Of a stretch of 64,000 nucleotides of DNA, positions 1-9,661 are shown in pieces; position 1 is the first letter of the stretch, and the number at the start of each line of letters is the position of its first letter. A program made the position numbers and the translations under genes. Below the pieces are notes generated by a model. It did no database searches. It was not told the DNA's origin and saw only the letters and a program-made list of their open reading frames with translations. This stretch comes from Armigeres subalbatus (lineage: Eukaryota > Arthropoda > Insecta > Diptera > Culicidae). Location: assembly GCF_024139115.2 (NCBI RefSeq), contig NW_026943522.1, positions 124,001 to 188,000 of the forward strand, read 5' to 3'.

Positions 1-712
1 CCTGCCGTTGGTGTATGTTTACTGGTCAGTATCACACCGTCAGAGCAGTGCTCAACATCACTTTCAACGGACCAACCCGACAAACGTCACTTTGAAGGAC
101 CACCATTATCAGAGATATCATCTAGGTGATTACATTCACCGGCACGCGATGAACATCACTTCAAATGGCTTCATGCCAACAGAAACAAACGGCCCTTTTT
201 CAGGGCCACCAAATATTTTGGTAGAAGAAAGATTGTGTTGTGATATGTACTTGATTTTCTGATATTCCATTTTATGTTGTTTGAGTGGAGTTCTCAAAAT
301 CTGTGTAAAACCATGAATTCTGTTGCGCTGTTGCGCGCATGATTTCGCACAGAATTTATTAACCGCATTCGTCAATTCAGCTCAGAATCTTGAGAAAATT
401 TTCACTTTTCACCGACACCAGCCAAACCAATGAAGACCCCACCATAGTGAAGAAATTTTCAGCCATCGTCTGCAAATAAATTTAATGCAACGTTTCTCTC
501 CGACAAACTGTGCAGAATTGAATATGATTGCGTCGAAAAGTAAAGTTCGCAACATTCTGATTTTGGATTTGTTGTTATTACTGATTGGCAATGCGTATTA
601 TTGAAAACAAATTGGACTATTGAAAATAATTGGTTATTATCATTGCACCAAAAAGTTTTTCGTAGTTTACGTCGGGGGGTCGTGTCTTGCACACAACCCT
701 TCTGATTTTTTT
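1..712. repeat. Left arm of a large inverted repeat
   Basis: This stretch is the reverse complement of 4293-5004 with only scattered mismatches (for example near 490 and 508). The inner edge is sharp, in a T/A run at about 712 and 4293. The outer edge is cut by the window start, so the arm is at least 712 bp. Short open frames in it (such as 136-375 minus, repeated at 4630-4869 plus) are identical in both arms but look like chance ORFs. The arms could be long terminal inverted repeats of a foldback-type DNA transposon, or two opposed copies of one repeat. Confidence 0.85.
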
Positions 713-1254
713 AAATAAGCTAGATTTTCATACTAATACATATCACAAACTTCATCGTTCCATTTCTCCCATGCCTACTTTTGTCGATTGTTACAAATAT
801 GCGATCATGGGCAGTACCGTGCGGGACCGAAATCCGTACAGCACCAAAATCCGTCCACCTCATGAGATATCAATAAATTAAAGGGGGTTGAAGGTGAATC
901 ATGAAGAAATAATTTATCTTATCCGGTTTAGATACTTGGCAGTAAGCTTTTACGGCATAGACATGGAAAGAAGGCTTTGAAATTAAAATAACAAAAATCA
1001 AAAACAAATCGCCACCCACCAAACGCGGAGTTTTGGTCGCCATTTTGTTTTCGTGTAGAGCATAATTGCACCAAAAGTAACCGTGTTTTAATTGCTAATT
1101 GCGAATCATTACATAAGATAAGCGGAATACAAATCGAAGGGATCGCTTCTCAAGGTGCGTATCGAACTATTTACAGTGGTAGTTTAGTCAATCAGAATGC
1201 TTCAATTTAAATATTTAGTTTAAAAATAGCTGTACGGATTTTGATCCTTTGATT

Positions 1255-1283
1255 CGAAATCCGTCCACGGTGGACGGATTTCG
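1255..1283. repeat. Perfect 14-bp-stem palindrome
   Basis: CGAAATCCGTCCAC is followed by one G and then its exact reverse complement, giving a 29-nt hairpin or cruciform. Further AAATCCGT copies lie at about 830-860 and 1460, so the hairpin belongs to a local reiterated motif. Confidence 0.8.
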
Positions 1284-1488
1284 AGTTAGGAGTAGTTGAT
1301 TTTATTCATATTTTTATCATGTTTTTCCACCTTTTTTATGAGTAAATGTGAAACACTTCAAAAGTTGAAGCCTTCATGCTCCTGTGCCAATGACAAACGT
1401 TTTATTTACGTTCGATTCCTGTTTTCTAATGACTTTTTCATGTACTAAGGTGCTTAAGTGTACGGATTTCGATGCCCCACGGTCCTGG

Positions 1489-1690
1489 CCCAAGCAACCA
1501 GAAGTTCGGATAAGAAGGGCTATTTTGGCTTAATCAGCTCTCATTTTAAGTATTTTTTTGTACGGGGGGAGCGTAAAAGTGAACTTTAAAGTTCCGTTAA
1601 AGATGCTTGGAACTTGATGTGAACCATAGTGAACCAATTAGTTCGGTTAAGAGTAAATTTAAGTAAAATCTGAACTTCTGGTTGCTTGGG
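1489..1690. mobile_element. MITE, 202 bp, with CCCAAGCAACCAG ends
   Basis: Terminal inverted repeats of 19 bp, beginning CCCAAGCAACCAGAAGTTC, are perfect at both ends. The direct repeat GGTCCTG flanks it at 1481-1487 and 1691-1697. A 7-8 bp target duplication fits hAT- or P-type transposition, but no transposase is present, so the superfamily is open. Confidence 0.8.
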
Positions 1691-3364
1691 GGTCCTGTTA
1701 TTTACAAACGATTACATTTAAATTTGGAGATACTCCTATCATTCTTTGGATTATCTGATCGATAATTACCTAAACTTATCGATTATTACCTGTATTTTAA
1801 AGCTGAATGTACGGAATGTCTTCAACATCGTGAAATATACAGATTTAATTTGGATCAAACAAATTTTAAGTCCGAAACGCAAACAACAGGACCAGTTCCT
1901 GTCAAAATTGTAAGGCTAGATTTGCCACGCGCAATGACCAATTGAGTGGTGTGCCCTTGAAAACTTAAGTCATATCATTGCAAGTGAATTTAGTTTTGGA
2001 TTCTGTGATGCTTGTCCTTAACCAGCACAACTAAATAGTGTATGTTAAAAAGATGTATGTTTTTTTAAATTTATTTTGTTTCTGAACTTGAAGCAAACAG
2101 CAAGCCAAACTTTATCATGTTCGATACTCTGCAGGACAACAGTTAACAGAGGTCATATACCTAAAATGTTAGGATATTATTGAAATTATGGAGCTAAATT
2201 TTCAGTTTTTGAATTTACTTTCAACATTCTCTCGGGCTGGACGAGGTTCCTTAGGGGACCCAAAGTTCCACCTTTATTACGACAATCTTTGTCACTTTAT
2301 CACCCTGTATCACCTATTCCTGTAGGGATCCTTTAATGCTCCCTACCTGTTCATATCCACTTCATTGATACATTTGCTGAATTTGGCTTGCTTGTCAATT
2401 TAGTACAGTATCAGAAAAGTCCAACCCCGTACTGAACTGGTTGAACTTTTTAGAAGAGTTTTAAAAATTACTTCGCATCTTCCCCGTGCATTTTTTAATG
2501 TTCTTTTCCTGTTTCTTCTTCTTATAGCAATATTAAATCACCTAAATCAATAGCTTTTCTGCTACATTGGTAATCGACACCAACCACTGCAGTGCACTGT
2601 ATTGCCAAATACCAATTATTGCACTGGTATTCCCTCCCATTTCTCCACCTTATAATTAAGATCATTAGCAAAATCTGTCTGTTAATTTTCTGTTTGTTTA
2701 TGGGTAGAGCAGCTATGTTAATTGGTTTTACCCAAATTTCTTAATTTAAAACAGTGTAAATACGTCTTGAGTTTTTAAATTTAAATTTCAATAATGCATT
2801 CAATTGCAACATTCATCGAATTTGCCATGCTGATTGAGAATGCTCAAACCTTCGAATCACTTCATCACCCTCGACGGTGTTGTTGAAATATTGCAAATGC
2901 AGTCATTCATATTGCGCCACCGCTGGCTGTCAAGACAATCGAACCTTCAAGGTCCCTTGAGAGCATTACATTTACGTTTGGGAATCATTGGGCGTGTATC
3001 GTAAAGACTAGGGATATACAGCAGAACACATGATTGTACTTGAATCTGAGCTATATTGGGAAGAAGTTATCGATTTGGAGGCTATTGCTGGACCAGAGTT
3101 CCTCATAAAATTATGATTTATATTATTCCAAATTTGATGTTGATTACCAATATTACGAGCACATGAATCTGATGACGAGACATTCCCAACTGGATTTTTC
3201 TGTTCGGAAATGGAAGTTAATAACTTTCGATAAAATCGTACCATTAATGTCCTATGGGCCATGATCAAAGAAGATCAATATCGATACTTTTGACGATACA
3301 CACCTGACTAACATGAAAACGTCCTTTAAAAAATAGAAAAGAGAATCTATTGAAAATATAGAAA

Positions 3365-4207
3365 TTGTCAATTGATAAAAAAGTTACTACACGTTTAGAG
3401 TGGGGCTGCTTTTTATGCGGTTTTTGTTTGTTTGTTTCTGGGCTTAGTTTTCAATTAAACACTGAGTACAAAGAAAAAATTCACAGAAATTCGAAGAAAA
3501 AATCAGGTGATATTTTAAAGTTTTGCAGATTGAGGCGAACCGAAAAATTGATGAAATCCATCCGCGTAAAAAGTGATCCCAGTGTAATGCTTCCAATGAG
3601 CATTTCGCTTTTTGAAGTTAGCACCAAACTTAGAGGTGTGCGCCGGTCCGAAAATCGACGGCGGCGGCGTTTTCGGCGTCACGCTGAAAGCCTTTTTTAC
3701 CGGCGAAGATTCTCGAGGATTTTTTTTTTCATTTTATCGAGATATTTTCAAGACATCAACGGGAGCACCTTTCCAGAATTTTTTTTCCAAAATATTCATT
3801 ATTGGAAATTATTTTCGAATTTTCCACTGGAACTACTTTGCAGCTCTTTGTAATTCCCAAGGAAAATTGTTTGGAATTTCAGGGGAAAATAATTCAAAAT
3901 TTTCATGAAAAACTTTTCAGAATTTTTATGTGAAATTGTTCTAAATTTTGTACTCCAGAATACTCAACAAAATATTTTGTCTAATTTACACTGAACATTT
4001 TACGGAACATCCGAGGGAGACTCTAAGTTTTTACGGGAAACTCGCTGGAGTTTTCACCAGAAATTTTCCGCGGGAAATTTTTCCAAATGAGAAAAAAAAT
4101 TGATTTCAATGGAAATTTTTAGGATTTTTCATAGGAAATTTATTCTAATTGGCACGAGATTTCTTTAAATTGCCATGGAAAGTTGTTCGGAATTTTCCAG
4201 AATTTCG
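3365..4207. repeat. Degenerate GAAATTTTCC-rich repeat
   Basis: Dense, irregular reiteration of GGAAATTTTCC/GAATTTTCC-like words. The long frame at 3365-3853 is low-complexity translation of this repeat and is not called as a gene. The word type resembles the GAATTCC arrays at 18.6-20 kb and 60.2-61.6 kb. Confidence 0.6.
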
Positions 4208-4292
4208 ACAGGGTGACTGCTACCTGGAAAACCTGGAAAAATGCTGGAATTATCTGAGAATTTCTGACACAATCAGGGAACTTTCAAACACG
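4208..4292 (+). mobile_element. Terminal fragment of a CAGGGTG inverted-repeat element
   Basis: Begins CAGGGTGACTGCTACC and continues with the CCTGGAAAACCTGGAA pattern, matching the inward-reading right end of the element at 60067-62226. It is cut off at the inverted-repeat arm beginning at 4293. Confidence 0.55.
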
Positions 4293-5004
4293 AAAAAAAT
4301 CAGAAGGGTTGTGTGCAAGACACGACCCCCCGACGTAAACTACGAAAAACTTTTTGGTGCAATGATAATAACCAATTATTTTCAATAGTCCAATTTGTTT
4401 TCAATAATACGCATTGCCAATCAGTAATAATAACAAATCCAAAATCAGAATGTTGCGAACTTTACTTTTCGACGCAATCATATTCAATTCTGCAAAGTTT
4501 GTCGGAGAGAGACGTTGCATTAAATTTATTTGCAGACGATGGCTGAAAATTTCTTCACTATGGTGGGGTCTTCATTGGTTTGGCTGGTGTCGGTGAAAAG
4601 TGAAATTTTTCTCAAGATTCTGAGCTGAATTGACGAATGCGGTTAATAAATTCTGTGCGAAATCATGCGCGCAACAGCGCAACAGAATTCATGGTTTTAC
4701 ACAGATTTTGAGAACTCCACTCAAACAACATAAAATGGAATATCAGAAAATCAAGTACATATCACAACACAATCTTTCTTCTACCAAAATATTTGGTGGC
4801 CCTGAAAAAGGGCCGTTTGTTTCTGTTGGCATGAAGCCATTTGAAGTGATGTTCATCGCGTGCCGGTGAATGTAATCACCTAGATGATATCTCTGATAAT
4901 GGTGGTCCTTCAAAGTGACGTTTGTCGGGTTGGTCCGTTGAAAGTGATGTTGAGCACTGCTCTGACGGTGTGATACTGACCAGTAAACATACACCAACGG
5001 CAGG
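4293..5004. repeat. Right arm of the large inverted repeat
   Basis: Reverse complement of 1-712. Similarity reaches the window edge on the left copy, so the true outer end may lie beyond 5004, up to about 5100. Confidence 0.85.
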
Positions 5005-5105
5005 AAAATAGTTGAACTGCTGAATGTCCAGGCAAGAAAAGACATCCTTCGGAGGGCGTCACATGGAGCACCAAAGCTCACAGTACATGAATTTATTACA
5101 ACACT

Positions 5106-5314
5106 CTAACTTTCACTTACTCAGAGACTGAGTAAAACTGTATTGCCATCTCTTTTTTTCCCCCAGAAATTTTACTCAGTTTCCGTCAAAAGCGGGACTA
5201 CTCATAGCTATGAGTAGTCCCGCTTTTGGCGGAAACTGAGTAAAATTTTCGTGAGAAGAAAAGATAGGGCAATACAATTTTACTCAGTCACTGAGTAAGT
5301 GAAAGTTAGCGTGA
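5106..5314. mobile_element. Foldback MITE with TACTCAG/CTGAGTA repeats, copy 1
   Basis: Ends read CTAACTTTCAC and GTGAAAGTTAG. The interior is nearly a full hairpin, with centre GACTACTCATAGCTATGAGTAGTC and repeated ACTCAG/CTGAGT words. A second copy lies at 48228-48431. It abuts the 3' end of the small-ORF repeat at 5315 and removes that copy's stop codon. Confidence 0.85.
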
Positions 5315-5452
5315 AGAAAGCAGCTCTTCCGCGCGCGCGAGCCATTTCGTTCGAGATGTCGCGGAGAGCAGACCGTGGTACCACCTTCGGCATCGGCGGA
5401 GCTCCTACCGGAAATTTTATTCCCGGCGATGGTGTGGGTCGCGCGGTCGTCT
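5315..5452 (-). pseudogene. Small-ORF repeat, copy C, 3' end cut by a MITE
   Basis: Minus-strand reading gives the same small protein end as copies A (6439-6585) and B (17968-18120), including APPMPKVVPRSALRDISNEM, but the MITE at 5106-5314 begins inside the Phe-Leu-stop end. Translation would run into MITE sequence. The start side is interrupted by a second MITE just upstream. Function unknown. The residues R-S-A-L-R-D-I-S-N fit the RxxLxxxxN form of a cyclin-type destruction box, which may be chance. Confidence 0.5.
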
Positions 5453-5463
5453 TGTATGAAGTA

Positions 5464-5647
5464 GGGGGAATGACGGCTTTGGCAGGTTGTGTTCTATTAT
5501 TGTTAGGGGGTTTTTGTTGGCAAAATTTTATGAAATTTGGCCAAAATATTTTTTGCTATGCAAAACATGTTTAGGCCAAATTTAAGCATAATTAGTTACA
5601 GTTACTCCCCTGACAATAATAGAACCTGCCAAAGCCATAATTTCCCC
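5464..5647. mobile_element. TA-target hairpin MITE with GGGGGAATGACGG ends
   Basis: Inverted arms contain GGCTTTGGCAGG and a CTATTATTG word on both sides, and TA flanks the element at 5462-5463 and 5648-5649. Removing it joins sequence that aligns with the uninterrupted relative near 18180-18210, so the insertion site can be read directly. Confidence 0.75.
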
Positions 5648-5649
5648 TA

Positions 5650-6230
5650 CTAACGATTGGCTATCATCAATGAAAGTAACTCTTAAGTCACAACTTGAGG
5701 CGAGATGAATTTTGATCAAAGTAAAACTTAATTGCTTGGTGATGGCAGATTGTTTTCCGTTGGTAGTAGAATCACGAGAGCACGATTCAGAGAAAGACTA
5801 ATAGTTTTAGTAGATAGTCATCCACGCGAAAACACTTTTGCAGCTTCTCCGTTTGACGGGTTCTCGTGATTCTACTGCCGACGGCAACATTCTGCTGTCG
5901 CCAAGCGATTATAATTTGCATTTTTAAAAAAATTCGTCTCGGCTTAACCTTCGCTTCCACAAAATTGTAATCTTTCAATTGATTGTTAATAATCCGCCTT
6001 CCCAATCACAAGCTGCAACAAAACCAAATAAGAATCTTGAGAAAATTTCACCTGGCTGCCACTGATGCCATCCATACGAATTCATATTTGTAGCATCTCC
6101 TCCCGGGGCGCACTCGTGATTCTGCTACGGACGGCAACATTATAGCGACGCCAAGTGGTTAATTTGCTCTTTGAATAATATTCGCCTCACCTCTTCCTTT
6201 GTATAGGATGGTGGCCCTGAGAAGAGCCGA
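5650..6230 (-). repeat. Upstream part of repeat copy C
   Basis: Aligns with 18190-18560 (shared words include GAATTTTGATCAAAGT and TTTTGCAGCTTCTCC), so copies B and C are paralogous over more than 500 bp beyond the small ORF. Frames are broken and no exon can be fixed with certainty. Confidence 0.55.
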
Positions 6231-6239
6231 TAAATTTGT

Positions 6240-6330
6240 TCAGCAACTTCGCCGATGCTGGGACTGCTTTCCGCGACATTTCAAATGAAATGCCACGCGC
6301 GCGCGGGAGAGCAGTTTTCTTATAAGCAAT
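6240..6330 (+). pseudogene. Small-ORF repeat, copy D (degenerate, plus strand)
   Basis: The plus strand encodes a diverged version of the conserved end (FRDISNEMPRARGRAVFL, stop), followed at once by an AATAAA word. It points towards copy A, so the two 3' ends face each other across about 120 bp. The upstream half has lost the frame. Confidence 0.5.
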
Positions 6331-6438
6331 AAAGATGGCTCATTAGTCCCGCCTCTTTGTTGTCCAGTATGGCTGCAAATATTGTGTAACCGTCACACAC
6401 TCACCAAAGGGGCGTGGCTACAGGTTCAACTTTATTGA

Positions 6439-6585
6439 TTACAAGAAAGCAGCTCTTCCGCGCGCGCGAGCCATTTCGTTCGGGATGTCGCGGAGAGCAG
6501 ACCGTGGTACCACCTTCGGCATCGGCGGCGCTCCTACTGGAAATTTTATTCCCGGCGATGGTGTGGGTCGCGCGGTCGTCGTCAT
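6439..6585 (-). CDS. Conserved small ORF, copy A (48 aa, unknown function)
   Basis: An ATG (6583-6585) opens a 48-codon frame rich in Pro, Arg and Ala, ending ARARGRAAFL-stop. Directly after the stop lies TCAATAAAG, which looks like a polyadenylation signal. Five related copies (C, D, A, E, B) share this end, so it is a repeated 3' exon or a small gene. A and B differ by both silent and replacement changes, so selection is not shown. Near the middle, R-S-A-L-R-D-I-P-N matches the RxxLxxxxN destruction-box pattern seen in cyclins. I do not recognise the family. It may be a terminal exon of a larger gene, or a transposon-borne sequence. Confidence 0.4.
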   Translation of the reverse strand: MTTTARPTPSPGIKFPVGAPPMPKVVPRSALRDIPNEMARARGRAAFL

Positions 6586-6627
6586 TAACATTAGCAGCGC
6601 TCAGTTTAAATGTTCTTGTATGAAGTA

Positions 6628-6700
6628 GGGGGAATGACGGCTTTGGCAGGTGTTATTCTATTATTGTCGGGAGTTCACAGGGAAAACGAAGCAGTAGATC
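6628..6700. mobile_element. One end of the GGGGGAATGACGG element
   Basis: Same left end as 5464-5647, after the same flank (TGTATGAAGTA), so the insertion is shared by copies A and C and predates their duplication. The matching right end is not visible here. The 92-codon frame at 6610-6888 is probably non-coding. Confidence 0.6.
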
Positions 6701-7378
6701 AAAAGGCCCGTAGAGTAGTGTGGGGCAAGAGTGCGCGTCGGGTAAGAGTACGTTTTCGATTTTATGAAGTTGTAAAAAAAGATAAACTAGCAGCACTGTA
6801 TCAGTTTGACAGGTATTCTGGCCAACTATTATCATGTGTTATTGTGAACGATTTGAATAAACAACTAGAGAGATATGGAATAAGATAATTGCTTGGTCAT
6901 TTTGCTAAAAATAATTGTGTTTCCGCAACTAGTATTTCATTACCATATATACGTTTAATCAGGTGAACATTATACCATTTCGATAACCTATTGTATAGAG
7001 TACTTTATGGTGCAGAACACCAATCCGGTTGGTTTCCCATAGAGTCAAAACCATTACTTGAATAAATTTTGGGACTGTAGGGTAAAAGTACGCATGTGAA
7101 TCTTCAAGCTCTGATGTCGAACCCGTATATCTGGCCGAAATAAGACTACTTCCAAAACGTGAAGATCCACAACTAAGAAAAAGGGATAGAAATCGAAAAT
7201 TATCACAAGTTTTAAGGATAAGTAGAATTAATTTGCTGTTAGAAAGGACTTAGCGAACAAAGCTTCAGTGCTTAATGAAATAATGAAATTGTATTAGACT
7301 TGTTGTACACCTAAACATAGTACGAAATACAATTTCATCTGAATGATAATTTCATTTAAGCAAAAGTAATATTCATAA
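6700..7378. other. Intergenic, no feature recognised
   Basis: AT-rich unique sequence without a supported gene. GGGGCAAGAGTGCG and GGGGTAAGAGTGCG words recur at about 6722 and 7710, suggesting remains of a repeat. Confidence 0.4.
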
Positions 7379-7655
7379 ATTACGCAACGCTAAGCAGGGA
7401 GGGGTGCGAGACGTATGACAATCCATATATTTTCTAGAGGATTCATACAAAAAGTGTAAGATAGGGAGGAGGGGTGATGAAATAGCCAAATTTTACGTTA
7501 CGTGATTGGTGGACTTTCTTTAAGGAAAATTCCATTGTTTACGCTACGCGAAACCTGATATATTTTTATCTCTGTATTTGTTGTATAAAAAACAATAGTT
7601 TTTTGTATGAAAGTGCACATTTCTAGGACCCCTCCCCCTTCTAGAGTTACGTAAT
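7379..7655. mobile_element. MITE with ATTACGYAAC...GTTACGTAAT ends
   Basis: Imperfect inverted repeats of about 28 bp combine ATTACG(C/T)AAC with a G-rich GGGAGGGGT block at each end. Related ends appear near 46150 and 59539-59692. No target duplication is clear. Confidence 0.55.
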
Positions 7656-7879
7656 ATTTAAACATTCTCTAATAAATGTTCATTATACATCAATTAAATG
7701 TTATTAACCGGTGGGGTAAGAGTGCGTTTTTCACTTGTCTTGCAATAATGGTTCTACTAAAACGAATCTCAATATTTTCAATATTTTTTTCCGCTGAGTA
7801 ACATATAGGAAGAGTGTATGAATCATCGACATTGATTTGATATGCAGAAGCTTGCTTCATAAGGACCACATGATCGATT

Positions 7880-8036
7880 GCTGCTGTCTCGAACTGAAAA
7901 ATGAGCCACGCGCGCGGGGGAGAGCAGTTTTCTTATAATCAATAAAGATGGCTCATTAGTCCCGCCTCTTTGTTGTCCGGTATGACTGCAAATATTGTGT
8001 AACCGTCAAACAGTCACCAAAGGGGCGTGGCTACAG
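7880..8036 (+). pseudogene. Small-ORF repeat, copy E, interrupted by an LTR element
   Basis: Contains the degenerate exon end and AATAAAG, then the spacer ending GGGGCGTGGCTACAG, identical in layout to the D-A pair at 6290-6440. The spacer stops at the left LTR (8037) and resumes at 17949 with ACAGGTTCAACTTTATTG. E and B were therefore one convergent pair before insertion. Confidence 0.65.
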
Positions 8037-9406
8037 TGTAACCGTTGGTCACAAAATGCAGTTTGTAGCTCCACCACAAACAAATATTCCTCGTTTTCCT
8101 GTTTATCCTTGGTGAGTTTTTTCTTGTTTAGTAGTTCGACCCTGTCCTTGTCAAAAGAACTCAAACGTTTATGCTGTTATGCCTGTCACCCAATTGTCGT
8201 ATTGTTTGTTTGTAGCGGTTTGAACTTTAACTTGTATGCAAGAAAGTGCGCAAAGCTGATAAAAAAGGTAACCCAGAGAGGACGTTATCCGAAAAATCCG
8301 TTTTTGTTCGTGTCCGTTTCCCAAATTTTAGAATTTATATGCTTGGCCTAAACCGATGTCGTCCTTTCTGTCCGTGTCCATCAAAGGAATTAGAAGTGCG
8401 CGACGTGATCCTTAAAGTTAAAGTTGAAAACTTAAAATTACGATAGTAGTAAAACGTTAAAACTATTAACACAGTTTGTTATAGTACGAATACAATATAC
8501 AACAATAAGCGTGAACAGCATTGTAACCTTCACCAATAAGCAGCCACAAAAAGTTCCGTCTAACGGGACTTTTTTTGGGATTTCGCGAGTGCTTGTCCGG
8601 ATCGTCATCTGGCAACTCCATCTTCCACAGAACCCTCGGAACGTCGTTGGAAAGGCTGAAGGATTGGAGTCCGTTACCAAATTTTAATCAGGAATCCCCC
8701 CAAGAACGGACAGAAACCTCATCCAGCCCAACGTTCCACTGAGGTTCATCCAGCCGACCGGTTTATGTTACGGCGTAAATTCGGTCCAGCTAAATAGAAC
8801 CCGTTTTGAAACCGCCATTGCTCGCCATCATCGAAGCCGAGCATCTCAGACCGGTTCATGTTCCGGCGTGAATTCGGTCACCGCAGAAACCGCACAACAG
8901 CCCTCGTAATCCACCATCGCATCCCGCACCCCACCAGTTCCCGTACCACATCTGCCAGCCAACGAGCATCGAACGATCCATCTAAAACTAAACCGCAAGT
9001 ACCACACAAACAGATAGAGTGACGTCACTATTTAGGCCTATCGAATTAGGGTAATAAAAATGAGTATAGTGTGTGGCCCAGTTTTTATATAGTGATCCCT
9101 GGGGTTGAATAATTTACACCTAGTTCTGCCTTGTTTTCGTTTTCCGTGCTCATAAAGGAGTTCCAGGCCTCGTCCTGGTTGGACAGTTCTGAAGGGTCCA
9201 CAAGTGTGGCTTGTGAGCACTCAGTGTTTGGGAACTTTGGTTTGCCTTTTCCAGCGTTACGTAATTTCTGGCTATTTTCTCTTTTTGTTCCCTTTCGAAT
9301 GAACGTGGATGATTGTGTGTGTAACCGACTGGCAGCATAAACGACCCTGTCTCAACATACTTATCCCAGTGGAAAATTCCCTACCGTGAGCTGCGGCTAG
9401 GCTACA
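8037..9406 (+). repeat. 5' LTR of the Ty3-type element
   Basis: TG...CA bounded. Nearly identical to 16572-17948 except for a dense cluster of differences at about 8465-8695. It should carry the promoter and polyadenylation signal, although no TATA box can be assigned with confidence. A related solo LTR is at 54680-56311. Confidence 0.9.
8548..8576 (+). other. Covarying hairpin in the LTR
   Basis: AAAAAGTTCCGT, loop CTA, then ACGGGACTTTTT. In the other LTR (17083-17110) the arms read AAAAAGGTCCGT and ACGGGCCTTTTT. A T-A pair is replaced by G-C, keeping the stem, and one G-T pair is kept in both. The hairpin ends in a T run. Confidence 0.6.
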
Positions 9407-9661
9407 TTTTGGCGCTCAGCAAATTCCGCACTACAGTAGGTTACACGCTTTTTCAATCCCGAAGGGGGGAGAAAAAAAAATCTAGTTCTTTTTTTTTCAA
9501 TTTTACATCGTTCTCCAAACGATACTGCAAATCCAAGTTTTTTTTTTCAAATTACCATCGTTATATTAAACGAAATCAGCATTCCTAGTTCCTTTTTTCA
9601 ATTTTTTCGTATACAAAAGCGCGATTAGTTTTCATAGTTTTTTTTTTTTCAAATTTTGAGC
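9407..9661 (+). promoter_or_regulatory. Leader with primer-binding region and 51-bp tandem repeat
   Basis: TTTTGGCGCTCAGC directly after the LTR is the expected place of the tRNA primer site; the tRNA is not assigned. Four copies of (T)AGTT-T-run-CAAATT start near 9483, 9534, 9586 and 9637, spaced 51-52 bp, and two are followed by ATCGTT...AACGA hairpins. The gag ATG follows the last copy. Confidence 0.6.

Larger units (their letters stand above)
713..3364. other. Non-coding interior of the inverted-repeat structure
   Basis: No convincing coding sequence. The left part (about 813-1487) has AAATCCGT motifs near both ends; its ends CAGTACCGTG (813) and CACGGTCCTG (1487) are roughly inverted, so it may be a degraded inverted-repeat element. 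From 1700 to about 3000 I see only AT-rich unique sequence. Around 3030-3250 short frames look faintly protein-like but are full of stops. Confidence 0.5.

Noticed and set aside
3008..3268. Possible decayed exon (short acidic segment in a plus frame near 3150-3200)
   Set aside because: Stops in every frame within 30 codons, no splice sites, no recognised family.
3365..3908. Overlapping frames of 162 and 98 codons
   Set aside because: They translate a degenerate AT-rich repeat with GAAATTTTCC words; no domain, and the codon content follows the repeat.
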